Positions 17,352 to 24,534 of a DNA stretch of 30,714 bases are shown here, one piece after another; positions within the stretch are counted from its first letter, which is position 1, and every line of letters starts with the position of its first letter. The stretch is from Clostridium sp. CAG:413 (GTDB lineage: Bacteria; Bacillota; Clostridia; Oscillospirales; Acutalibacteraceae), in contig FR888230.1 of NCBI GenBank assembly GCA_000431775.1, positions 1 to 30,714 of the forward strand. Direction: 5' to 3'. The notes below the pieces were generated by a model. That model was not told the DNA's origin and did no database searches. It was given only the letters and a program-made list of their open reading frames with translations. The translations under genes were made by a program, and so were the position numbers.

Positions 17352-18205
17352 AATTTGATAAAGATACAAAAATTCTGATAGTCGGTCTCGGCCTTATCGG
17401 CGGCAGCTACGCCGAGGCGCTGAGCAGCGGCGGCTACGAGGTCGGCGCAATCGACTGCAACGCCGATTCGATAGCTTTCGCCCTCGAAAAGGGCTGGATA
17501 AGCAGCGGCAGAGCCGACACGGACGGCGAATATATCGGCAAATTCGATCTGATAGTTTTCGCCCTTTATCCACATATTTTCATCGACTGGATAAAGCAAA
17601 ATCAGCGGTTTATCCGTCCGGGCGCTCTGCTCACCGATGTGACGGGCGTTAAATGCAGCGTGGTCTATGAGGTGCAGAAGCTGCTGCGGAGCGACCTTGA
17701 ATTCATCGGGGCGCATCCCATGGCGGGGCGCGAGGTCAGCGGAGTCCGCAACGCAAAGAAAGAGATATTCACCGACGCGAACTACATCGTCACCCCCACC
17801 GAGTCGAATACGCTCAAGGCCATAGCCGCCTGCAAGGCTCTCGGCAGGGCGATAGGCTTCAAAAACATCAGCACCCTGACCCCCGAGAAGCACGACGAGA
17901 TAGTCGGCTTCCTCTCGCACCTGACTCACTGCATCGCCGTGGCGCTGATGATATCAAAGGAATCGGAGCATATGTGCGAATACACGGGCGACTCATTCCG
18001 CGACCTGACGAGGATAGCCAAGATAAACGACGTGATGTGGAGCGAGCTTTTCATGCTGAATAAGACCGAACTGCTCGCCCAGATGAAGCTGTTTGAGGCG
18101 GCGTTCGACCGCCTGAGGATCAGCATTGAGCAGGACGACACCGACGCGCTGCGCGAGATGATGCGTCTCTCGGCAAAGCGCAGAGAATACTTCGACATTA
18201 AGTAA
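17348..18205 (+). CDS. tyrA: Prephenate dehydrogenase
   Basis: NAD(P)-dependent oxidative decarboxylation of prephenate to 4-hydroxyphenylpyruvate, the tyrosine branch. It has 285 aa: a Rossmann fold beginning ILIVGLGLIGGS (9-20), IGAHPMAGREVSG with the catalytic histidine, and FLSHLTHCIAVAL in the helical dimerisation half. There is no C-terminal ACT domain, so tyrosine feedback by that route is absent; control may rest on the leader. The ATG overlaps the aroA stop by 4 nt, so translation is coupled. Confidence 0.93.
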   Translation: MKFDKDTKILIVGLGLIGGSYAEALSSGGYEVGAIDCNADSIAFALEKGWISSGRADTDGEYIGKFDLIVFALYPHIFIDWIKQNQRFIRPGALLTDVTGVKCSVVYEVQKLLRSDLEFIGAHPMAGREVSGVRNAKKEIFTDANYIVTPTESNTLKAIAACKALGRAIGFKNISTLTPEKHDEIVGFLSHLTHCIAVALMISKESEHMCEYTGDSFRDLTRIAKINDVMWSELFMLNKTELLAQMKLFEAAFDRLRISIEQDDTDALREMMRLSAKRREYFDIK

Positions 18206-18226
18206 CCTATTAAAGGAGCAAACGAT

Positions 18227-19255
18227 ATGAATATGGAATTCAAGCGCAAAATGCCCTCTCCGCAGGAGGTCAAGGATATGTACAGCGTCACCGAGGAGAT
18301 GGCAGCGCGCAAAAAGCAAAACGACAAAGAGATCAGAGACGTTTTCACCGGCAAGGATAACAGGCTCGTGCTCGTCATAGGCCCCTGCTCGGCGGACAGA
18401 GAGGACGCCGTGCTCGACTATATCTCAAGGCTGCGCAAGGTGCAGGAGAAGGTCAAGGATAAGATCCTCATCATCCCACGCATCTACACCAACAAGCCGA
18501 GGACAACGGGCGACGGCTACAAGGGAATGCTTCATCAGCCCGACCCCAACAGCTCGCCCGATATGCTCAAGGGGCTTATCGCCATACGCAAGCTGCATCT
18601 TAAAGCGCTTGAGCAGACAGGCTTCTCCTGCGCCGATGAGATGCTCTACCCCGAGAATCACCACTACCTCTCCGACGTGCTTTCATATGTTGCGGTCGGC
18701 GCAAGGTCGGTCGAGAATCAGCTCCACCGCCTCACCGCAAGCGGCCTTGACCTGCCCGTCGGCATGAAAAACCCCACAGGCGGCGATCTCTCCGTTATGA
18801 TGAACTCCGTCACGGCGGCTCAGCACCCGCACACCTTCGTTTACTCCAGCTGGGAGGTCGAGAGCAAGGGCAACCCGCTCGCCCACGCAATCCTCAGAGG
18901 CTCGGCGGATAAACACGGCCAGACCGTGCCGAACTACCACTACGAGGATCTGCAGCATCTCTGCGCCCTCTACGCCGACAGCGGGCTGAAGAACCCCGGC
19001 GTTATCATCGACACCAACCACTCGAATTCGGGCAAGCACTGGGATCAGCAGCCCCGTATCGCCAAGGAGATCCTCCACAGCTCACGCCTCTCGGGCGATA
19101 TCTTCGGCATCCTCAAGGGTCTGATGATAGAATCCTATATCGAGGACGGCAACCAGAAGCCCGACGGCGGCGTCTACGGCAAGTCGATAACCGACCCCTG
19201 CCTCGGCTGGGAAAAGACCGAACGCCTAATCCTCGAAATCGCAGACCTGAGATAA
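18227..19255 (+). CDS. aroF: 3-deoxy-7-phosphoheptulonate (DAHP) synthase, AroFGH type
   Basis: First step of the pathway: PEP plus erythrose-4-phosphate to DAHP. The 342 aa and overall sequence fit the class I-alpha (E. coli AroF/G/H) form, with the metal-binding Cys in VIGPCSADRED (Cys54), KPRTTGDGYKG (90-100) and CADEMLYP. The feedback specificity (Phe, Tyr or Trp) cannot be read by eye, so the symbol marks the family only. It is the last gene, separated from tyrA by 21 nt with its own AAAGGAG, and is followed by a terminator. Having the entry enzyme last places it furthest from the attenuator. Confidence 0.93.
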   Translation: MNMEFKRKMPSPQEVKDMYSVTEEMAARKKQNDKEIRDVFTGKDNRLVLVIGPCSADREDAVLDYISRLRKVQEKVKDKILIIPRIYTNKPRTTGDGYKGMLHQPDPNSSPDMLKGLIAIRKLHLKALEQTGFSCADEMLYPENHHYLSDVLSYVAVGARSVENQLHRLTASGLDLPVGMKNPTGGDLSVMMNSVTAAQHPHTFVYSSWEVESKGNPLAHAILRGSADKHGQTVPNYHYEDLQHLCALYADSGLKNPGVIIDTNHSNSGKHWDQQPRIAKEILHSSRLSGDIFGILKGLMIESYIEDGNQKPDGGVYGKSITDPCLGWEKTERLILEIADLR

Positions 19256-19290
19256 ATGAAATAACCCCCATAAATTAATCAATACAGCCA

Positions 19291-19321
19291 AAAACGGGCG
19301 GTCAATGACCACCCGTTTTTT
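19291..19321 (+). terminator. Terminator of the aromatic operon
   Basis: AACGGG-C-GGT pairs with ACC-A-CCCGTT around a CAATG loop and is followed by six T. Confidence 0.88.
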
Positions 19322-19372
19322 GCAATTGAGTATTAAATTGTGATCAAGTCCGTTATAAGGCAGGTTTTTTTG

Positions 19373-19597
19373 CTATTTGAGTTTACGGGGCTCGTCGGTG
19401 AGACCCAAGAGGTAATCGGCGGAGATATTATAATACTGAGCGAGGGTCTTGATATGGTGGCTGGGGATATCTCTCACACCGCGCTCGTAGGCGCTGTAAT
19501 ACTGATATGTCGTGTTGAGTACGTCGGCGATTTCTTTCTGCGTTTTTTCGTTATCCTCTCTTATGTCACGAAGTCTCTGATAATAGTATTTTTGCAT
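19373..19597 (-). CDS. XRE-family HTH transcriptional regulator
   Basis: A 74-residue single-domain Cro/CI-type DNA-binding protein. The helix-turn-helix is in KTQKEIADVLNTTYQYYSAY, followed by ERGVRDIPSHHIKTLAQYYN and the family ending ISADYLLGLTDEP. No sensor domain is present. The ATG at 19597 is chosen because AAAGGAG lies upstream (spacer 12 nt, rather long) and the protein then begins like its relatives. An ATG 15 codons earlier lies inside the -10/operator region with no ribosome site. It diverges from the two membrane protein genes and shares with them three evenly spaced operators, so it is probably autoregulatory and controls that pair. Confidence 0.88.
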   Translation of the reverse strand: MQKYYYQRLRDIREDNEKTQKEIADVLNTTYQYYSAYERGVRDIPSHHIKTLAQYYNISADYLLGLTDEPRKLK

Positions 19598-19637
19598 AAT
19601 TTCAACGAGCTCCTTTTGTTGCTTTCGCTGAAATTTT

Positions 19638-19665
19638 ATCATATATGGTTAGTTTGGCTTGACAA
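19638..19665 (-). promoter_or_regulatory. Promoter of the XRE regulator
   Basis: On the minus strand, TTGTCA (19665-19660), a 16-nt spacer and TATGAT (19643-19638). The -10 element overlaps the first CATATATG site. Confidence 0.6.
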
Positions 19666-19687
19666 TTAGCCATATATGGTTTATTTT
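19659..19687 (+). promoter_or_regulatory. Promoter of the SHOCT membrane protein pair
   Basis: TTGACA (19659-19664), a 17-nt spacer and TATTTT (19682-19687). The second operator (19671-19678) lies inside the spacer, so a bound repressor would block polymerase. Confidence 0.6.
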
Positions 19688-19759
19688 AGAACTAAATTAG
19701 TCATATATGATTAAAATATTCGCTGCTGAAATGCGGCGGGGCAGACGGAGGATTTAATA

Positions 19760-20122
19760 ATGTATACGAATATCGGAGCAAAAATCAAGGGGCTGGCGAT
19801 CGTTGTTTGTATCGGCGGCATAATAGCGGGCGTTATAGCCGGCTTGGCGCTCATATCTTTTGATGAGGATCTTGCGCTTATTGCTGTTTTGCTGATTGCG
19901 GTTGCTGCTCTAATATCATGGGTTTCTTCTTTTGTTTTGTACGGATTCGGCGAGCTTGTGGAAAACAGCGGTAAAATCGCCGACGGGAAAGCTCCGCAGC
20001 AGAATCCCCGTCCCGCGGCACCTTATCCGCAAAACCGTGACCTGACAGAGCTGCACAAGCTGAGAATGCAGGGAATCATCACCGAAGAAGAGTATCAGAA
20101 AAAACTTGCGGAGAGAGGCTGA
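19760..20122 (+). CDS. Small membrane protein with C-terminal SHOCT domain
   Basis: A 120-residue protein. Two hydrophobic helices (about 10-32 and 38-62) are followed by a Pro/Gln-rich linker and a C-terminal SHOCT-type helical hairpin (about 94-118: LTELHKLRMQGIITEEEYQ). SHOCT is a short domain thought to mediate oligomerisation, usually at the end of membrane or DNA-binding proteins. GACGGAGG precedes the ATG. The stop is one nt before the ATG of the next gene, so the two are translated together. The cellular function is unknown. Confidence 0.8.
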   Translation: MYTNIGAKIKGLAIVVCIGGIIAGVIAGLALISFDEDLALIAVLLIAVAALISWVSSFVLYGFGELVENSGKIADGKAPQQNPRPAAPYPQNRDLTELHKLRMQGIITEEEYQKKLAERG

Positions 20123-20123
20123 C

Positions 20124-20900
20124 ATGAATAAAAAACTTGTTTTCTATCCGGAAAAGATGACATGGGTCTGTGTGTTGCTTGGGATCGCTGTAATTGCAAG
20201 AATTTCACCCAATGCTTATATTATGTTCTTTTCTGAGCAAAAGGCTTCGGCATATGATTACGCCATGATGTTAAACGGCTTTTTGTTGCCTGTTGTACCT
20301 TTTGTTATAACCCTTATAATAATTAACAGATCACAAAATTGTTATTTAGGTAACTACTTTAAGGCCTTATTCTTATGTGAGGCTGTATTAAGCCTAGTGC
20401 AAATAGTCTTTATTGTGCTGACATATTACTTATTATGGGCAAATTTGGAAGACTCTCTGGGATTTTTACCGTATGATTCTCTCGGAGAATACATGCTAGT
20501 AAACTACTTTTCTATTCTTAAAGCAGTTGTTGCCGCAACGTGTTACACTTTTTATTCTCTTTTTGATAACAAGGGAATGCTTCTCAAAATATCGCGAATC
20601 GTGCTTTTTGCTTCTTCTTTATATGATTGCTACAGTTCAGTTATGAACACCATAAACACATTTAACAATGAACATTTGAAGCAATCGTTCGCTATCAGTC
20701 AAATTGTTAATCTATTAATTACTGTTTCGCTTAATGCTGCTCTATTTATTCTTCTTTTCATTGTCTCTAAGATCGAAACACCAAATAGCACCCTGTCCAT
20801 AGAGGAAAAATTCAGATCCCTCGACGAAAAATATGCTGCCGGGCAAATCGGCAAAGAAGCCTATGAAGCCGCGCGGGCGGAATTGTTAAAACAGTTATAA
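20124..20900 (+). CDS. Polytopic membrane protein with SHOCT-like tail
   Basis: A 258-residue protein with about six hydrophobic segments (near 13-35, 47-67, 81-105, 124-145, 155-172 and 192-215) and a cytoplasmic-type C-terminal helical pair (about 226-257: IEEKFRSLDEKYAAGQIGKE) resembling the SHOCT domain of its upstream neighbour. The ATG at 20124 is preceded by GGAGAGAGG. The gene is distinctly AT-rich compared with the surrounding GC-rich core genes, consistent with horizontal acquisition. I do not recognise the membrane domain. The shared tails suggest the two proteins associate. Confidence 0.72.
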   Translation: MNKKLVFYPEKMTWVCVLLGIAVIARISPNAYIMFFSEQKASAYDYAMMLNGFLLPVVPFVITLIIINRSQNCYLGNYFKALFLCEAVLSLVQIVFIVLTYYLLWANLEDSLGFLPYDSLGEYMLVNYFSILKAVVAATCYTFYSLFDNKGMLLKISRIVLFASSLYDCYSSVMNTINTFNNEHLKQSFAISQIVNLLITVSLNAALFILLFIVSKIETPNSTLSIEEKFRSLDEKYAAGQIGKEAYEAARAELLKQL

Positions 20901-20907
20901 ATCAAAA

Positions 20908-20950
20908 AGAGACTGCTGCAATTGTTGGCAAGCATTTGCGGCAGTCTTTA
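20908..20950. terminator. Bidirectional terminator
   Basis: A 12-bp stem (20910-20921 with 20936-20947, one G-T pair) is flanked by an A run on the left and a T-rich tract on the right. It serves the convergent membrane protein gene and ylmH. Confidence 0.85.
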
Positions 20951-21754
20951 TTTATACCTTTTAATATTGACGATAATGCGGCCTTTTTTGCTCACGGCGG
21001 AGCAATCGGTGACTATGATACGGCCTTTGCGGCGAAAAACTATTTTATCCCCCTCGCCGATACGTTTGTCGGCTTTGAGGCATTCGCAATCATTGACAAA
21101 GACCAGTCCGTGCTCTATCGCGTCGCAGGCGGCGGTGCGTGAGACGGAAAAGCCGTTTTTCACAACGCTGTCGAGCCTCATGGTGGAGACAGTGAAGCTG
21201 CCCTGCTCGGCGGAATCGGCGGAGCAGAGAGCGCGTACTTCGTCAGGCTCCGCAGGGCGTGCGGAGAGGGTGCCTCGCCCTGCCCTGCCGAGGTTATCGG
21301 CGATAAACGGCGCCATTTTGCCGAGCACGGCGATGAAGCAGCCGTCATCCGTCACACGGATATCTCCCGTCATTTCACGCTTTATCCCGAGCGACATCAG
21401 CGCCCCGAGATAGTCGCGGTGGCCGAGCGGCGGCGAGAATTTATCTTTTGTCACCCGCAGCACGGTTATCGGGTCGGAGTCGGGGTCGCTCGCAAAATAT
21501 TCGGCGAGCTGCTCCGTGTTCCCCGCCTCGATATAAGGCGGCAGCAGCACGGCTGCGGTGCGCTCCGCGTCGGGGAAAGCGCCGTAAAATACGCATTTCA
21601 CATCCAGGTACGGCAGGCGCATATTTTTCACCAGCGAACGCTCGTGCATATCGAGGAAGTCGCTGTTGGTTATCATGGAATTATCGCTGCAAAGGCGAGC
21701 CTTATCCTCGAGCCTTGCAAGCAGCAGCTTGTCATCGGGCTGTGGCTTATTCAT
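20948..21754 (-). CDS. ylmH: YlmH-family S4-domain RNA-binding protein
   Basis: A 268-residue protein. The first two thirds have the YlmH signature LGHRDYLGALMSLGIKRE followed by GDI. The C-terminal S4 domain (about 190-255: MRLDSVVKNGFSVSRTAACD, then a VFVNDC strand) binds RNA. In Firmicutes YlmH is usually encoded in the division cluster (ylmD-H, divIVA) and has been linked to ribosome quality control. Here it instead follows asnA by 45 nt on the same strand, an unusual neighbourhood. The ribosome site is modest. Confidence 0.88.
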   Translation of the reverse strand: MNKPQPDDKLLLARLEDKARLCSDNSMITNSDFLDMHERSLVKNMRLPYLDVKCVFYGAFPDAERTAAVLLPPYIEAGNTEQLAEYFASDPDSDPITVLRVTKDKFSPPLGHRDYLGALMSLGIKREMTGDIRVTDDGCFIAVLGKMAPFIADNLGRAGRGTLSARPAEPDEVRALCSADSAEQGSFTVSTMRLDSVVKNGFSVSRTAACDAIEHGLVFVNDCECLKADKRIGEGDKIVFRRKGRIIVTDCSAVSKKGRIIVNIKRYK

Positions 21755-21799
21755 TCGGCAACCTCAGAAATTCTCCGACTCGGCGTATCTCTCTGAAAT

Positions 21800-22813
21800 T
21801 CAAAGCAGTTCAACTCCCTTGGCTTTGCACTCATCTATCATGCCCTGCGGCCATACGGAGGCCTGCACCTCGCCGATATGAGCCTTGCGCAGGAAGAACA
21901 TACAAATTCTCGACTGGCCTATGCCGCCGCCGATGGAGTAGGGCAGCTCGCCGTTCAGCAGAGCCTTGTGGAACGGCAGCTCCTTGCGCTCGGGGCAGCC
22001 TCTTATCTCAAGCTGGCGCATGAGCGACTCCTCGTCGACCCTAATGCCCATTGACGAAAGCTCAAAGGCTATGTCGAGCACGGGGTAATAGACGACGATA
22101 TCGCCGTTAAGCTCCCAATCGTCGTAGTCGGGCGCTCTGCCGTCGTGAATGTCGCCGCTCTTGAGCGCGCCGCCTATCTTCATAATGAAAACGGCTTTTT
22201 TCTCACGGGCTATGCGGTTCTCCCTCTCCTTGGGGCTGAGGTCGGGGTACATATCCTCCAGCTCCTGAGTGGTGATAAAAGTTATCTTGTCGGGCAGGAA
22301 GTGCTTCTCGACGAAATCGTAGTCGTCGGCAACATATCTCTCGGTGTGGCGCAGAGCGCGGTATATCGCCCTGACAGCTATTTTGAGAGTTTCCTCGTTC
22401 CTGTCCTCTTTGTTGATGTGCTTCTCCCAATCCCACTGGTCGACGAACACCGAGTGGATATTGTCGGTGTCCTCGTCGCGGCGGATGGCGTTCATATCGG
22501 TATAAAGACCCTCGCCCGCCTCGAAGCCGTACTGCTTGAGGGCGAGTCTCTTCCACTTTGCAAGGGACTGCACTATCTCCACGTCGCCGGTGTCGATGCC
22601 CTTGATGTCGAAGCTGACAGGGCGTTCAACGCCGTTGAGCGTGTCGTTCAGACCCGATTTGGCGTCCACAAAGAGCGGCGCGGATACACGGGTGAGGTTG
22701 AGCTGGATGGCAAGATCGCGCTCAAAGAAATCCTTAACCTTTTTAATGGCGAGCTGAGTCTGCCTCTGGCTCAGAAGCGAACGGTAGCCCTCCGGAACAG
22801 TTAATTTATACAT
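21800..22813 (-). CDS. asnA: Aspartate-ammonia ligase (asparagine synthetase A)
   Basis: ATP-dependent amidation of aspartate with ammonium to asparagine, related to class II tRNA synthetases. The 337 aa fit AsnA (about 330). It opens [15 protein letters not shown] and shows [30 protein letters not shown] (the class II motif 3 region) and [11 protein letters not shown] near the end. The ATG at 22813 is chosen because GGAGGAGC precedes it at good spacing; an in-frame ATG eight codons earlier overlaps that site. Together with gdhA, this gives the window two ammonium-assimilating enzymes. Confidence 0.96.
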   Translation of the reverse strand: MYKLTVPEGYRSLLSQRQTQLAIKKVKDFFERDLAIQLNLTRVSAPLFVDAKSGLNDTLNGVERPVSFDIKGIDTGDVEIVQSLAKWKRLALKQYGFEAGEGLYTDMNAIRRDEDTDNIHSVFVDQWDWEKHINKEDRNEETLKIAVRAIYRALRHTERYVADDYDFVEKHFLPDKITFITTQELEDMYPDLSPKERENRIAREKKAVFIMKIGGALKSGDIHDGRAPDYDDWELNGDIVVYYPVLDIAFELSSMGIRVDEESLMRQLEIRGCPERKELPFHKALLNGELPYSIGGGIGQSRICMFFLRKAHIGEVQASVWPQGMIDECKAKGVELL

Positions 22814-22846
22814 AGAAATGCTCCTCCGAAATTGCATTATTTTAAA

Positions 22847-22875
22847 AGTATATCATCATACGCTTTTTAATGCAA
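22847..22875 (-). promoter_or_regulatory. Promoter of asnA
   Basis: On the minus strand, TTGCAT (22875-22870), a 17-nt spacer and TATACT (22852-22847), about 33 nt before the start codon. Confidence 0.65.
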
Positions 22876-22893
22876 TAGCCGAAGGAGCTTTTT

Positions 22894-23844
22894 TTATTGC
22901 GCCGAGGGGCTGCGGCAGTCGCTCAGCGCCTTGAATTCATAGCCTTGCGAACGGGCATAGTCGATAATGTCGCCGAGGGCTGCGGCGTTGTCGGGTGAGA
23001 CGGAGTGCAGCAGTATGACCGCGCCGGGGTGCAGGCGTGAGGTGACGGTTTTGAAGGCGTATTCACCGCCCTTGGTGTCCTTCACATCCCAATCCGCATA
23101 GGCACACGACCAAAATACGCTCGTGTAGCCCATCGAGCCGACAAGGTCGAGGGCGCTTTCGTTGTATGAGCCCTCGGGGAAGCGGAAAAATTCCGTCGAA
23201 TAGCCGAAATTCTGCCGCAGATAATTGTCGCATTCGAGCAGCTCCGCCGCCATGCGTTCGCGGGATATCTTGGCGAAATCCGGGTGCTTGGTCGAGTGGT
23301 TGCCGACGATGTGACCCTCCGTTATCATGCGGGCTATGAGGTCGGGCTGCGACTTGATATGCTCCAGAGTGCAGAAGAACGCCGCGGGCACATTTTTCTC
23401 AAGGAGCGTGTCGAGCACCTTGGAGGTGTAGCCGTTCTCCCAGCCGCAGTCAAAGGTCAGATAGAGCGCCTTTGTGCCCGGGGTCGTGTCATAGCATAGC
23501 GCCCTGTAGCCCTTTGACTCAAAAAAGCTCTGAGCGTTCTTTGAATTGTCGTGGACAATGCCGTTTTTGGCGACGCCGTAGCTGTGGCCTATCTTTGCGG
23601 TCGGCAGTCCCCTCGTATTCTCGGGGTCGGGCACGGAGAAGCTGACCTCGTCGAGCACGGGTCTGCCCGTTAGGGGCGACGTGACGGCTGCGCTTGTTGT
23701 CGGCGCGTCGGTGGCGGTCGGCCTACCTTTATCCTCGACGGTGACGGGCGCATTCGCGTCGTTCTCCTCCATCGTGCCTCTGCCCGTGCAGCCGCAAAGC
23801 AGCAGAAGAGAGGCAAGCAAAATCACAGTAATTACCTTTTTCAT
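22894..23844 (-). CDS. Polysaccharide deacetylase lipoprotein, PdaA-like
   Basis: A 316-residue protein with a lipoprotein signal (LLCGC, Cys19), then a Thr/Asp/Pro-rich linker to about residue 60, then a NodB-type deacetylase domain. LTFDCGWENGYT (Asp132) and GNHSTKHPD (His183, His187) supply the catalytic base and metal ligands. FRFPEGSYNESAL and the closing VILLHSVS are also typical. The CGWENGYT form resembles PdaA, which deacetylates N-acetylmuramic residues during spore cortex synthesis, so a peptidoglycan substrate is likely. It is probably anchored outside the membrane. AAGGTG precedes the ATG. Confidence 0.9.
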   Translation of the reverse strand: MKKVITVILLASLLLLCGCTGRGTMEENDANAPVTVEDKGRPTATDAPTTSAAVTSPLTGRPVLDEVSFSVPDPENTRGLPTAKIGHSYGVAKNGIVHDNSKNAQSFFESKGYRALCYDTTPGTKALYLTFDCGWENGYTSKVLDTLLEKNVPAAFFCTLEHIKSQPDLIARMITEGHIVGNHSTKHPDFAKISRERMAAELLECDNYLRQNFGYSTEFFRFPEGSYNESALDLVGSMGYTSVFWSCAYADWDVKDTKGGEYAFKTVTSRLHPGAVILLHSVSPDNAAALGDIIDYARSQGYEFKALSDCRSPSAQ

Positions 23845-23983
23845 TAAATCACCTTGCTTTATTTGCTGAAATCATGTATAGTATTCCCGTGCGTTTCAAA
23901 AAAATTTGATTTTTTATTGGATCGCTGCAACAAAATCACACAATAATCACACTTATTAAATGAAGCGGTAAGGAGGGTCGGTC

Positions 23984-24517
23984 TTGAGCGCTCAGATAAG
24001 CGAACTCGTTACTCTTGCAAAAAACGGTAGCGCCGAAGCCTTCGGCGAGCTGTATGAAATATACTATAAAGATATGTACTGCTATGCGTGCTACGTTACG
24101 GGCAGCGAAAGCCTGGCGCAGGACGCGGTTTCGGACGCGGTGCTTTCCGCCTTTCAGCAGATTGGGTCTCTTCGCAAGCCCGCAGCGTTCAAAGGATGGC
24201 TCTTTAAGATACTCTGCGCCAGCTGCAAAAGGTATTACACCGAGAACGAAAAGAAAAAATCCGTCGTCTATCTCGATGACGAAAACGGGGGATTTGACCA
24301 GCCGAGCGTGCTCGACGATCTCGACATCTCTATCGAGCTTCGCAACGCCTTGCAGGCGCTTGCGCCCGATGAGAGGGAGATAGTCCTGCTCAGCGTCGTC
24401 AGCGATTATAAAAGTCACGAGATAGCCGAGATACTTGATTGCCCGTCCTCGACGGTGCGCTCAAAGCTCAAGCGTTCGCTTGAGAAGCTGCGCCGCCGCA
24501 TGGGCGGAGATACATGA
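23984..24517 (+). CDS. ECF-type RNA polymerase sigma factor
   Basis: A 177-residue extracytoplasmic-function sigma factor. Region 2 is at about 10-80 (FGELYEIYYKDMYCYACYVT, AQDAVSDAVLSAFQQI), and region 4 at about 120-172 has helix-turn-helix SHEIAEILDCPSSTVRSKLK. Between them is a short acidic linker. The start is a TTG at 23984 with AGGAGGG (23971-23977) seven nt upstream; an ATG is not available at this position. The stop overlaps a downstream ATG (24514), and the next gene encodes its probable anti-sigma partner. Confidence 0.92.
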   Translation: MSAQISELVTLAKNGSAEAFGELYEIYYKDMYCYACYVTGSESLAQDAVSDAVLSAFQQIGSLRKPAAFKGWLFKILCASCKRYYTENEKKKSVVYLDDENGGFDQPSVLDDLDISIELRNALQALAPDEREIVLLSVVSDYKSHEIAEILDCPSSTVRSKLKRSLEKLRRRMGGDT

Positions 24518-24534
24518 GAAAGGGGGCGAACGGG

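Larger units (their letters stand above)
19635..19714. promoter_or_regulatory. Three operator-like sites with exact 31-bp spacing
   Basis: The palindrome CATATATG occurs at 19640-19647, 19671-19678 and 19702-19709, each 31 bp from the next (about three helical turns). Flanks are also conserved: TTA plus two bases before, and R-TTA or close to it after. The first covers the -10 of the regulator promoter and the second lies in the spacer of the opposing promoter. They are likely binding sites of the XRE protein. That assignment is inference; the repeats and spacing are seen directly. Confidence 0.8.
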
